Positions 46,093 through 53,903 of a stretch of DNA of 64,000 nt are shown here, one piece after another. The number at the start of each line of letters is the position of its first letter. Position 1 is the stretch's first letter. The notes beneath the pieces are model-generated. The model was given only the letters and a program-made list of their open reading frames with translations, did not search any database and was not told the DNA's origin. Source of the DNA: Phycisphaeraceae bacterium (lineage in GTDB: Bacteria; Planctomycetota; Phycisphaerae; Phycisphaerales; Phycisphaeraceae); NCBI GenBank assembly GCA_020849625.1, contig JADLFV010000030.1, positions 28,452-92,451 of the forward strand, read 5' to 3'. The position numbers and the translations under genes were made by a program.

Positions 46093-46467
46093 ATGTTCGA
46101 CCAACTGAAAAATCTCAAAGCACTCTCCGGCCTGATGGCCAACCTGCCGCAAATCAAGCAGCGCATGGAGCAGATGCAGGCTGAGCTGGCCCGCAAGACC
46201 GTCGAGGCAGAAGCCGGTGCGGGGGCCGTGCGCGTCACCGTCAACGGCAAGCTGGAGGTGCTCAGCGTGCAACTGGACCCAGCCATGATCGCCACCTTCC
46301 TCGGCGACGCTGCCAAGGCTGAGGACCGCCAACTGGTCGAAGAACTGATCGCTTCCGCCGTCAACGAAGCACTGCGTCGCGCTCAGGAGCTGGTCAAGCA
46401 GGAAATGTCCAAAGCCGCCGGCGGCCTGAACCTGCCCGGTCTCGATGGACTGAATCTACCCGTCTGA
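46093..46467 (+). CDS. YbaB/EbfC nucleoid-associated protein
   Basis: A 124-residue DNA-binding protein. LPQIKQRMEQMQAELARKTVEAEAGAG and then VRVTVNGKLEVLSVQLDP and LIASAVNEALRRAQELVKQEM match YbaB, a dimeric nucleoid protein. The ATG at 46093 starts directly at the family N-terminus. Longer starts would translate the repeat. The usual partners dnaX and recR are absent. The glycine/leucine-rich C-terminus LNLPGLDGLNLPV is an unusual tail. Confidence 0.9.
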   Translation: MFDQLKNLKALSGLMANLPQIKQRMEQMQAELARKTVEAEAGAGAVRVTVNGKLEVLSVQLDPAMIATFLGDAAKAEDRQLVEELIASAVNEALRRAQELVKQEMSKAAGGLNLPGLDGLNLPV

Positions 46468-46566
46468 CCACTACCAATTCCCCTCCCCCACCCCCGCGCG
46501 ACAGGCATTCCCAGCGCTGAATCCCAACCCTCGGCTGTTATTAGTTTTCTAGAAAACTAATAATGG

Positions 46567-47034
46567 CTACTCGGTCAGAGCAGGGCTGTGATCGCGGTGC
46601 GGGGCGCTGGTGTGACCATCGTGGGGCGGTGTGCTGGTACTGACCTGGGGCGGGGTTAATTGGCGCGGTGCTTTGATCCGGTGAGCGGCAGGGCGTTGGA
46701 GCCACAGCAACATCAGGATCGCCGCGTTGTAGAGCAGGATGATGCCGATCAGCCCGTGCAGGGCGAATTCCTGCGGCTGGGCGTCCAGTTGCTTATGGAA
46801 GAAGAACAGGTCGCCGATCGAGTGCAGCCAGTGCTCGAAGTTCTTGCTGCCCAGTACGGATGAGAATGGCAGCCACGGGAAATCCTCCCGCCACAAGCGC
46901 GGCATGTCCGGCACACAGGCCCACAAGCCGCCCAGCGTCATGGCCAGCGGTGTCCAGCGCCAGCCCCGGCGGATCACCAGCGACACGGTGCAACTGATCG
47001 CTGCCCCGCCCGCCATGCCTGCCGCAAAATGCAT
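46567..47034 (-). CDS. Membrane protein of unknown function
   Basis: A 155-residue protein with about three membrane helices (starting MHFAAGMAGGAAISCTVSLVIRR, then LAMTLGGLWACVP and IGIILLYNAAILMLLWL) and a proline/histidine-rich C-terminus. I chose the ATG before HFAAG because the longer frame includes residues made by a GAAC/ACGAAG repeat. I do not recognise a family. Confidence 0.6.
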   Translation of the reverse strand: MHFAAGMAGGAAISCTVSLVIRRGWRWTPLAMTLGGLWACVPDMPRLWREDFPWLPFSSVLGSKNFEHWLHSIGDLFFFHKQLDAQPQEFALHGLIGIILLYNAAILMLLWLQRPAAHRIKAPRQLTPPQVSTSTPPHDGHTSAPHRDHSPALTE

Positions 47035-47087
47035 CGACTCCCAGGCCACTTCTTTCTCCTGCGCCGTGCTCAAATACAATTGATTCG

Positions 47088-47164
47088 CCACGAAGAACAC
47101 GAAGGACACAAAGAATAGATCAGTTTAAATGTCTCCCGCTTTGTGACCTTCGTGCCTTCGTGGC
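47088..47164. repeat. Inverted repeat of the CACGAAG family
   Basis: GCCACGAAGAACACGAAGGA and CACAAAG on the left; CTTTGTGACCTTCGTGCC and TTCGTGGC on the right. The loop is about 23 nt. It lies in the gap between the membrane protein and the GT4 gene, both on the minus strand. Confidence 0.85.
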
Positions 47165-47206
47165 ATGTTTCTGCTTTCAGCCATTCATCCGCGGTTGCTT
47201 CCATGT

Positions 47207-48478
47207 TCATGCCGCTCGCAATCGCAGAGTCTGCTTAGCCGCCACCAGTCCGCTGAAGGCCATCAGTTGTCGGGCGGCGTTACTCCAATCGTGTTCGCGC
47301 TCGACCCAGGTGCGGGCGTTGCGGCCTAGCATCTGCCGCAGCGATGGATCGTGCCACAGGCGCAGGATCGCATCCGTCCATGCATCGGCCCCGCGTGGGA
47401 TCAGCATCGCCTGCTGTGATTTCTCGATCGAAAGTCCACTGACCGCGTGTGGAGAGGCCACGATGGGCAATCCCATGGCCGCGGCCTCCAGCAGCTTGTT
47501 CTTGATGCCGCCGCCGCAGCGCATGGGCAGCACCACGACCATCGCCCGTTTGGCTTCCTCTCTCACGTCCTCCACCGTGCCCGTGACACGTACCCCTTCA
47601 TACCCTTCCAGATTCTGCACCTGCGGGGTGGGATTCTTGCCTACGATGCGCAACGTCGCCCGGGGGCACGTGCCGCGCAGCAGCGGCCAGACGTGGCTGG
47701 TGAACCACATCATGGCGTCGATGTTGGGCTCGAAATCCATGCGACCCCAGAAAATCACCGACTGCTCCGCGGGATGGCGATCGGCCGCGGGCGCGAACGT
47801 CTGCAAATCCACGCCGTTGCGGATCATCGCCACTCGCCTGGGGCCGGCGATTCTCTTGAGCAGTTTCGCATCGCGCGGGCTGACACCGATGGCAGCATCC
47901 AGGCCGCGCACGAAAGCATTTTCCAGTGCTGCGTAGAGAACCGCACCATACAGGCGCTTGCCCAGTGCCCGCCAGCTTTCACAACGCAGGCACGACAGTT
48001 GAAACGACACCAGTTCATCGGCCGCGTACCAGATCACGGAAACGTCCGGCTCGTGATGACGGATAGCGCGCAGCATCATCGGGCTGTGCTGGCCCAGTCC
48101 GATCACCAGGCGCGGCCGCCACTGCTCGACCAGGCGCATGGCGCCGGCGAACGCGCTGCGGTCGATGCCCTGGTGGTCAGCCAACTTCTGTCGCAGGCCC
48201 AGCAGTCTTCCCGACCAGCCGGTGATCAACCGCGACTCATCCAGCGGGCTCGAGTTCGGCCAGGCGATCAGCATTTGCTTCAACCATGGCGGCACTTCCG
48301 GGGCAGACTTCGGCACTTCCGGGGGCGGCGTCGGCTCGATGCTGGCGATACGCACATTCAGTCCCTGCCGCGTCAATGCCTCAGCCATGCGGCTGCCATG
48401 CACTTTGAAGCCCTGGTCGAAGGGATACATCGCCAGTTCGCTGAGCATCAGGATGTCGCAGCCGTGCTGATACGTCAT
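47207..48478 (-). CDS. GT4-family glycosyltransferase
   Basis: A 423-residue GT-B glycosyltransferase. It begins MTYQHGCDILMLSELAMYP and has the C-terminal nucleotide-sugar region with VIFWGRMDFEPNIDAMMWF, LRIVGKNP and KNKLLEAAAMGLPIVASPHAVSG, where a Glu in the E-x7-E pattern is the usual donor contact. I chose the ATG 4 nt after the stop of the upstream GT4 gene. The linker PTPPPEVPKSAPEVPPW corresponds to two CCGGGG-word insertions. It probably works on cell-envelope or exopolysaccharide sugars together with the adjacent GT4 gene. Confidence 0.88.
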   Translation of the reverse strand: MTYQHGCDILMLSELAMYPFDQGFKVHGSRMAEALTRQGLNVRIASIEPTPPPEVPKSAPEVPPWLKQMLIAWPNSSPLDESRLITGWSGRLLGLRQKLADHQGIDRSAFAGAMRLVEQWRPRLVIGLGQHSPMMLRAIRHHEPDVSVIWYAADELVSFQLSCLRCESWRALGKRLYGAVLYAALENAFVRGLDAAIGVSPRDAKLLKRIAGPRRVAMIRNGVDLQTFAPAADRHPAEQSVIFWGRMDFEPNIDAMMWFTSHVWPLLRGTCPRATLRIVGKNPTPQVQNLEGYEGVRVTGTVEDVREEAKRAMVVVLPMRCGGGIKNKLLEAAAMGLPIVASPHAVSGLSIEKSQQAMLIPRGADAWTDAILRLWHDPSLRQMLGRNARTWVEREHDWSNAARQLMAFSGLVAAKQTLRLRAA

Positions 48479-48482
48479 GAGC

Positions 48483-49610
48483 TCATGCCGCCTTTCGCAG
48501 GTCGCGCCGGCCGGCGACGGATTCGACCGCCAGAGCGAACGTCTGGGCACAGTGCGTCCAGGAGTAATGTTCGATGCGCTCGCGTCCGCGCTGGGCCAGT
48601 TGCCGTCGCAGGTCCACGTCGCGCAGCAGCCGGCCCAGGGCGCTGCTCATCGCGGCGCTGTCCTGCGGATCGACCATCAACGCGGCATCTCCAGCCACTT
48701 CCGACAATGCGGTGCAGTCGCTGCTCATCACAGCCGTCCCGCTGGCGAACGCCTCCAGCAGCGGCAGTCCAAACCCCTCGCTCAAACTGGGATAGGCCAG
48801 CACTTCGGCGCAGCTCAGCAGCGTGCCCGCTTCAGCTTCATCGGCAAAACCTTCCAGCAGCACGCTGTCGCTCACGCCCAGATGCTGGCAGGTGAACATG
48901 AACTTCTGTTGGGCTGCGGCACTGAGGCCCAGGATCAGCAGCTTGGCCCGCCGTTGCAGACCGCGCCGCATCAGGGCCCAGGCCTCGATCAGCTGCTGCG
49001 TGTTCTTGCGCATCTCATCCGATCCGAAATGCAGCACGAACGGTGGCTCCACTCGGTATTTCTGTAACACCTGCAAAGGTTCGGCCGCCTGCACCGGCTC
49101 CTGGCATCCCCACTCCGTGACGAACACCCGCTGCGGCGCCGCGGCATAATCGCGCACCAGGCGCCGCCGCGTGTAATGCGATGGACACGTGATGCCTGAC
49201 GCGCGGCGAACCGCCTGACGCACCGAGCGGCGAAAGCGGCGAACCTGCACAGCCGGGAAAACCTCCGGCCAGTCCAGCGGAATCAGATCGTGAATGGTGA
49301 CCAGCGTCGGCACGCTCAACCAGCGCGGGCACTGGTTGGCGGGGCAGTGCAGCACGTCCACCTGGTCGCTGTAGGCAGCGAACGGCAACCGCCAGTTGAG
49401 CCAGGCATCGAATCGATCGCCCGGCATCTCGATGAAGCGCAGATTCGCCTGGGCAAGCAAATCCACCTCGGCGTCGGCTTGCCGGTGGTAGGCGATAATC
49501 TCCCAGTCCGGCCGCACTGTGGCCAGCGTCTGATAAAGTCGCAGCAGGCTCTTGCCGATGCCGCGTCGTTGCGGGGCGAAAATGGTGCGAGCGTCCAGCC
49601 CGATGCGCAT
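48483..49610 (-). CDS. GT4-family glycosyltransferase (mannosyltransferase-like)
   Basis: A 375-residue GT-B enzyme: MRIGLDARTIFAPQRRGIGKSLLRLY at the N-terminus, VHDLIPLDWPEVFP-like TIHDLIPLDWPEVF in the acceptor domain, and LLSCAEVLAYPSLSEGFGLPLLEAFASGTAVMSSD with the donor-binding E-x7-E. The ATG at 49610 has GGAG 9 nt upstream; an upstream ATG 24 nt away is also possible. It ends 4 nt before the next GT4 gene, so both are in one operon. It is divergent from the hopanoid-route genes across a palindromic repeat. Confidence 0.9.
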   Translation of the reverse strand: MRIGLDARTIFAPQRRGIGKSLLRLYQTLATVRPDWEIIAYHRQADAEVDLLAQANLRFIEMPGDRFDAWLNWRLPFAAYSDQVDVLHCPANQCPRWLSVPTLVTIHDLIPLDWPEVFPAVQVRRFRRSVRQAVRRASGITCPSHYTRRRLVRDYAAAPQRVFVTEWGCQEPVQAAEPLQVLQKYRVEPPFVLHFGSDEMRKNTQQLIEAWALMRRGLQRRAKLLILGLSAAAQQKFMFTCQHLGVSDSVLLEGFADEAEAGTLLSCAEVLAYPSLSEGFGLPLLEAFASGTAVMSSDCTALSEVAGDAALMVDPQDSAAMSSALGRLLRDVDLRRQLAQRGRERIEHYSWTHCAQTFALAVESVAGRRDLRKAA

Positions 49611-49671
49611 GGTGATCGACTCCGCTGCCATCATCGGCTGTTGGCGCGATCGGATTAACCGGCACAGACGG

Positions 49672-49802
49672 AGGGTGTTGGGTTTAGGGGGTAGGGTGTA
49701 GGGGACGGAATATGGGTTTCACCCAGTGGTTCACGTGCTGTGTGCCGCACAACGATGTGCCAATCACAACCCTACTCCCTACACCCTACCCCCTAAACCC
49801 TA
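49672..49802. repeat. Inverted repeat of the TAGGG family, copy 2
   Basis: The left arm AGGGTGTTGGGTTTAGGGGG and TAGGGTGTAGGGG is complemented by CCCTACTCCCTACACCC and TACCCCCTAAACCC. The loop is about 62 nt and unrelated to copy 1 at 8377-8466. The right arm ends 12 nt before the hpnC ATG. Confidence 0.85.
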
Positions 49803-49814
49803 TAATTCCCCCCA

Positions 49815-50813
49815 ATGACCTCGGCGGTGATCGAACAACTGGCGACCTTCGGGCCCGAGCACTGCGACGTGCTGGACTACGAGCAGGCCGACGCCTACGC
49901 CCGGGATCTGACCGCCACCCATTACGAAAACTTCAGCGTCGTCAGCCGCCTGCTGCCCACCGCGCTGCGCAGCCATTTCGCCCACGTTTATGCCTTCTGC
50001 CGCTGGGCCGATGACCTCGGCGACGATCCCCGGAATCCTCCCCAGCAGCGACTGAAACTGCTGGATTGGTGGCGGCAGGAACTCGACCGTTGCTACGATG
50101 CAAAGCCGCGCCACCCCGTGTACGTAGCACTGCGGCGGACCATCGAGCAGTTCGACATACCGCGCCAGCCTTTCGATGACCTGATCGACGCATTCGTGCA
50201 GGACCAGACCGTCATCCGTTACGAAACCTGGGAGCAGGTGCTCGACTACTGCAGGCGCAGCGCCGATCCCGTGGGGCGTCTCGTGCTCTACATGCTCGGC
50301 CACCGTGACCAGCAACGCCAGCGCTTCAGCGATGCCACCTGCACCGCGCTGCAACTGGCCAACTTCTGGCAGGACGTCCGCCGTGACGTGCTCGAGCGCG
50401 ACCGCATCTACATCCCGCGCCAGGTTGCCGACAAGCACCAGCTCGATCTGGAGTTGATGGCCAAAATCATCAGGCTCGATGCCGGGACCGCCGACCGTGC
50501 ATCCTGTGCCGCCTGTCCCATGTCTGCGGGCCTGCACGCGATCCTGCCGGCGTATCGGGCCACGCTGCGCGAACTGGTCGAGCGCACCTGGCCGCTGTTC
50601 GCCGAGGGCCGCCAGCTCTGGCTGCTGCTTGATGGCACTTCCGGGGGTTCCGGGGGCAAGGGGCAGATTCGCCTGTTCACCTGGGGCGGCGAGTCGATCC
50701 TGCGCCTGATCGAGCGGCAAAACTACGACACGCTGCGCACCCGGCCGCGGCTGTCGCGCGGGGCGAAGTTGATGCTCGTCATGCGGGCCATGCTTGGAAC
50801 CTGGGCTGGATGA
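49815..50813 (+). CDS. hpnC: Hydroxysqualene synthase (HpnC-type)
   Basis: A 332-residue trans-isoprenyl synthase. THYENFSVVSRLLP (typical of HpnC), the first Asp-rich motif YAFCRWADDLGDD and the second NFWQDVRRDVLERDRIYIP are present. HpnC converts presqualene diphosphate to hydroxysqualene, upstream of hopanoids. Near residue 280 an extra GTSGGSGGKG stretch is made by two CCGGGGG words. It overlaps hpnD by 4 nt (ATGA). Confidence 0.9.
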   Translation: MTSAVIEQLATFGPEHCDVLDYEQADAYARDLTATHYENFSVVSRLLPTALRSHFAHVYAFCRWADDLGDDPRNPPQQRLKLLDWWRQELDRCYDAKPRHPVYVALRRTIEQFDIPRQPFDDLIDAFVQDQTVIRYETWEQVLDYCRRSADPVGRLVLYMLGHRDQQRQRFSDATCTALQLANFWQDVRRDVLERDRIYIPRQVADKHQLDLELMAKIIRLDAGTADRASCAACPMSAGLHAILPAYRATLRELVERTWPLFAEGRQLWLLLDGTSGGSGGKGQIRLFTWGGESILRLIERQNYDTLRTRPRLSRGAKLMLVMRAMLGTWAG

Positions 50814-51763
50814 GTGTGCTGATGGATCCCGCGCTGCAAATTTCTTTCGACTACTGTCGTGATCTGACCCGGCGTGAGGCTCGCAATTTTTACTACGGCA
50901 TGAAACTCACGCCCGAGCCCAAGCGATCCGCCATGTACGCCATCTACGCCTGGATGCGCACCGCCGACGACCTGGCCGACTCTCACCCCCCCCAAAGCCC
51001 GGCAACTCCCGTTGCCGGGCCCGCAACCAAAACGGGGTCAGACCCCGTTTCCGCGGCCGGGCCCACCCCGGACGCCATCACCGCCTTTTCCGCCATGACC
51101 GACCAGGCCCTGGCCGACCAGCCCGTCGCCGGCCCCGTGCAACTGCACGCACCCATGTGGCCCGCCCTGCGCCACGTGCTGCGAACTTATCCCATCGACG
51201 GCCGATTGCTGCACGAGATGATCGCCGGCCAGTGCAGCGATTCGCAAAACAAGTCCGTCGCCTTCGCCACCTTCGACGATCTCTACCAGTACTGCTACCG
51301 CGTCGCCAGCGTCGTCGGCCTGATCAGCGTCGCCATCTGGGGCCACGATGATGACTCGCGCGTCGGGCGCTGGGCTGAGCAGCGCGGCATCGCCTTCCAA
51401 CTGACCAACATCCTGCGCGATGTCAAAGAAGACGCCCAGCTCGGCCGCATCTATCTGCCCCGGGAAGACCTGGCCAGATTCAACTACGACGCTGACAAGC
51501 TCAAGCGTGGCGAAGCAGACCAATCTTTCGATGAACTGATGCGTTTCCAGATTACCCGCGCCCGCGATTTTTACGAGCGTTCCTCGCCGCTGGAAGAGCA
51601 CCTGTCGCCGGACTGTCGCTCCACCTGCCTGACTTTGTGCCGCATCTACCGCGCTCTGCTGGAGCGCATCGCCGCCCACCCCCGGAAGGTGCTGCAAGGC
51701 CGCGTCAGCGTACCGACGGTCAAAAAACTGGCCATCAGCCTGCGCGGCAAGTTCGGCAAGTGA
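50810..51763 (+). CDS. hpnD: Presqualene diphosphate synthase (HpnD-type)
   Basis: A 317-residue enzyme: SFDYCRDLTRREARNFYYGM, MYAIYAWMRTADDLAD (first Asp motif) and QLTNILRDVKEDAQLGRIYLP (second) identify the family that joins two farnesyl diphosphates. After the first Asp motif, residues about 63-81 (SPATPVAGPATKTGSDPV) are encoded by two perfect palindromes and are absent from the usual family. It ends with a GAGCGAGC-TT-GCTCGCTC hairpin 10 nt past the stop. Confidence 0.9.
   Translation: MSVLMDPALQISFDYCRDLTRREARNFYYGMKLTPEPKRSAMYAIYAWMRTADDLADSHPPQSPATPVAGPATKTGSDPVSAAGPTPDAITAFSAMTDQALADQPVAGPVQLHAPMWPALRHVLRTYPIDGRLLHEMIAGQCSDSQNKSVAFATFDDLYQYCYRVASVVGLISVAIWGHDDDSRVGRWAEQRGIAFQLTNILRDVKEDAQLGRIYLPREDLARFNYDADKLKRGEADQSFDELMRFQITRARDFYERSSPLEEHLSPDCRSTCLTLCRIYRALLERIAAHPRKVLQGRVSVPTVKKLAISLRGKFGK
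50997..51050. repeat. Two palindromes inserted in frame in hpnD
   Basis: GCCCGGCAAC-TCCC-GTTGCCGGGC is followed after 9 nt by a second palindrome with 10-bp arms AAACGGGGTC and GACCCCGTTT around a central A. Together they code for about 18 extra residues in a loop of HpnD. The second word is a familiar dispersed palindrome in other bacteria (from memory, not searched). Confidence 0.88.
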
Positions 51764-51772
51764 AGTTTCAGC

Positions 51773-51790
51773 GAGCGAGCTTGCTCGCTC
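51773..51790 (+). terminator. GAGCGAGC-TT-GCTCGCTC hairpin after hpnD
   Basis: An 18-nt perfect hairpin 10 nt past the hpnD stop. It equals the first half of the three-way palindrome at 30084-30137. It has no clear T-run but may act as a terminator or processing site. Confidence 0.5.
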
Positions 51791-51854
51791 ATCACCCGTC
51801 TGATGTAACATATTTCATCATCCACCTCGTCCCCGACGCGAAAGGATCTTTCCC

Positions 51855-52511
51855 ATGAATAGCCGAATCCCCTTTGGTCTTTCACTGCTGACCGTGCTGC
51901 TGATGCTGGGCGGCTGCCAGTCCGCCTACTACGGCACGATGGAGAAACTCGGCTGGCACAAACGCGACATCCTCGTCGATCGTGTGCATGACGCCCGCGA
52001 TGAGCAGGAGCAGGCCAAAGTGGAATTCGCCGACGCCCTCGAGCAGTTCCTGGCCGTCACCCAGGTCGATGGCGGCGAACTGGAGCAGCGCTACCGCGAG
52101 TTGAGCAATGCCTACGAATCCAGTGCCGACCAGGCCCAGGCTGTCCGCGACCGCATCGACGCCGTGGAAAATGTGGCTGAGGCCCTGTTCAAGGAGTGGC
52201 AGGAGGAATTGAAAGAATACAGCAGCAACGAGCTTCGCCGCTCCAGCGAGACCCAGTTGCGCCAGACGCGCCTGCGTTACGAGGAACTGATCGGCGCCAT
52301 GCACGAAGCCGAGAGCCGCATGGACCCTGTGCTGGCCGCGTTGCACGACCAGGTGCTGTTCCTCAAACACAACCTCAACGCCCGCGCCATCGCCTCATTG
52401 CAGGAGACCGCCACCACCCTGCAGCAGGACGTCGCCAGACTCATTGAACAGATGCAGGAATCGATCGACCGGGCCAACAAGTTCATCGATGAGATGAATA
52501 CGCAAGGCTAG
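51855..52511 (+). CDS. DUF2959 lipoprotein
   Basis: A 218-residue exported lipoprotein: MNSRIPFGLSLLTVLLMLGG, then Cys as the lipobox cysteine. The mature part is almost all alpha-helical coiled coil with the DUF2959 start YYGTMEKLGWHKRDILVDRV and repeated EAESRMDPVLAALHDQVLFLKH. The family is widespread and of unknown function. AAAGGA is upstream of the ATG. Confidence 0.85.
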   Translation: MNSRIPFGLSLLTVLLMLGGCQSAYYGTMEKLGWHKRDILVDRVHDARDEQEQAKVEFADALEQFLAVTQVDGGELEQRYRELSNAYESSADQAQAVRDRIDAVENVAEALFKEWQEELKEYSSNELRRSSETQLRQTRLRYEELIGAMHEAESRMDPVLAALHDQVLFLKHNLNARAIASLQETATTLQQDVARLIEQMQESIDRANKFIDEMNTQG

Positions 52512-52601
52512 TGCAACCGGCAGCTACCAACTGTGCCTCTGCGTCTGGCTGAGGTCAAACGCACCGTAAACCAGCCACTTTTCGCACCATCAACTGTGGC
52601 C

Positions 52602-52620
52602 GGCGCGATCAGATCGCGCC
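52602..52620. repeat. GGCGCGATC-A-GATCGCGCC palindrome
   Basis: A perfect 9-bp-arm palindrome with flanks TGTGGCC on the left and TACA on the right, 32 bp before the next start. It resembles a dispersed palindrome; here it sits in the promoter/leader region of the small gene at 52653. Confidence 0.7.
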
Positions 52621-52652
52621 TACAATCCGCGGGGGCATATAGGAGACACCCA

Positions 52653-52958
52653 ATGATTCTGGTACGTAACGTCTTTCACACGAAGATCGGGCAGACGGCA
52701 GCGGTGGTGGCTTTGTGGAAGGAGGCGCTGGCAGTCGCACAGCAAGTGGAAGGTGGGCCGGCCAATGCCCGGCTTCTCACAGATCTGGCCGGCGGTTCAT
52801 TCTATACCGTGGTGCTGGAGCACACGTTCGAGTCGCTTGCTCATCTGGAGCAGGGCATGAAGACCGTGATGAGCAACAAACAGTGGCGAGCGGTCTATGA
52901 GAAAATCATCCCGCTACTGGAGGGCGGGCACCGAGAGATGTTCAACGTGGTGAGCTGA
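52653..52958 (+). CDS. Small dimeric alpha/beta-barrel-type protein
   Basis: A 101-residue soluble protein. The ATG at 52653 has TAGGAG upstream. MILVRNVFHTKIGQTAAVVALWKEA and then FYTVVLEHTFESLAHLEQGMKTVMSNKQW and YEKIIPLLEGGHREMFNV have the beta-alpha-beta pattern of small ferredoxin-like monooxygenase/NIPSNAP-type proteins. The function is unknown. Confidence 0.7.
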   Translation: MILVRNVFHTKIGQTAAVVALWKEALAVAQQVEGGPANARLLTDLAGGSFYTVVLEHTFESLAHLEQGMKTVMSNKQWRAVYEKIIPLLEGGHREMFNVVS

Positions 52959-52998
52959 CGACACAGAGCGAGAGGATGGTGGGGTTTGTTTACGTCCC

Positions 52999-53490
52999 TC
53001 ACGGGCGTTGGTGGTCATGGGCGGCCACTGGTCGGGCGGTCTTGGGTTCGTGACGATAAACCAGGACAATCAGGGAAAGGGTGATGCCACCTGACATGGC
53101 GCCGGCGCTCAACCAGTTGAAAATCAAATCCAGTGAATCATGCCACGGCACGATAGTGCTGATGAAGGCTATGCCCACAATGGCTCCAACGGCAAAGAAG
53201 ATGCAGACCAGGTATGGAAGGAACAACTTCTTAAACAATGGCAGCGCGACTATGCTGTGCATAGCAACCGGAATTATGACAATCGCCGGAATGTATGTTG
53301 GCCAAAGCGGTACGGTAATGAGGCCGAATATTGACATGACCACTATGGACAGCGGATCAATCGAACCGCCCCATCGCTCGGGATCACAACAAACCAGTGT
53401 CGTCACTGCAGTCAGCGGGGCAATAGTCAACATCGCGCCAACGGTGAGCAACGCCCTCATGAGTTGGATTTCAACCTTGCTCATTACCAT
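52999..53490 (-). CDS. Small membrane protein of unknown function
   Basis: A 163-residue protein with four predicted membrane helices (MRALLTVGAMLTIAPLTAV, PLSIVVMSIFGLITVPL, LPYLVCIFFAVGAIVGIAF, AGAMSGGITLSLIVLVY). It lies in a more AT-rich stretch than its neighbours, with less GC at third codon positions, which suggests recent acquisition or weak selection. I do not recognise a family. Confidence 0.5.
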   Translation of the reverse strand: MVMSKVEIQLMRALLTVGAMLTIAPLTAVTTLVCCDPERWGGSIDPLSIVVMSIFGLITVPLWPTYIPAIVIIPVAMHSIVALPLFKKLFLPYLVCIFFAVGAIVGIAFISTIVPWHDSLDLIFNWLSAGAMSGGITLSLIVLVYRHEPKTARPVAAHDHQRP

Positions 53491-53903
53491 TGTTGATCAT
53501 GTGCTCCACAAAACGTCCTGACGCAAATCGTCGCAGTTATCGGATACCCGCAGAAACAAGCATCCAACAGGCAAGTCTATTGTCCATCACCAGCGCCGCT
53601 GGTCAACTGCTGCCGTTATTCATGCACTTCGACTTCCGATTGCGGTTTGTGATAGTTGGAAATAATCCAAGCGCAACGTGTGTGCACGCCATCTATGGCT
53701 TCACGGGCATTTGCGCCTGCAAAGCCTGATTCATGCGATGGTCATAAAAGCGACTGCGGATGACGGTGTTGTGCAGCCACTGGCCAGCTTGTGCGCGCGA
53801 TTGGCGTCGATGTGACTCGGATCGCACCTCAATCCAGCCGATTCAGCGGCACACGTCCGGGGGCGGGGGCGTTAGACTAGCGGGTCTGGGACGATTTTGA
53901 ACG
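53491..53903. other. Gene-poor, relatively AT-rich gap
   Basis: No convincing gene. Short open frames are present but lack ribosome sites and family-like sequence. It includes one GTCCGGGGGCGGGGGCG word at 53855-53871, just before the hpnE start region. Confidence 0.6.

Noticed and set aside
53490..53729. A 79-residue plus-strand open frame in the AT-rich gap
   Set aside because: No ribosome site, no family-like sequence, and it begins at the edge of a divergent gene; I treat it as non-coding.
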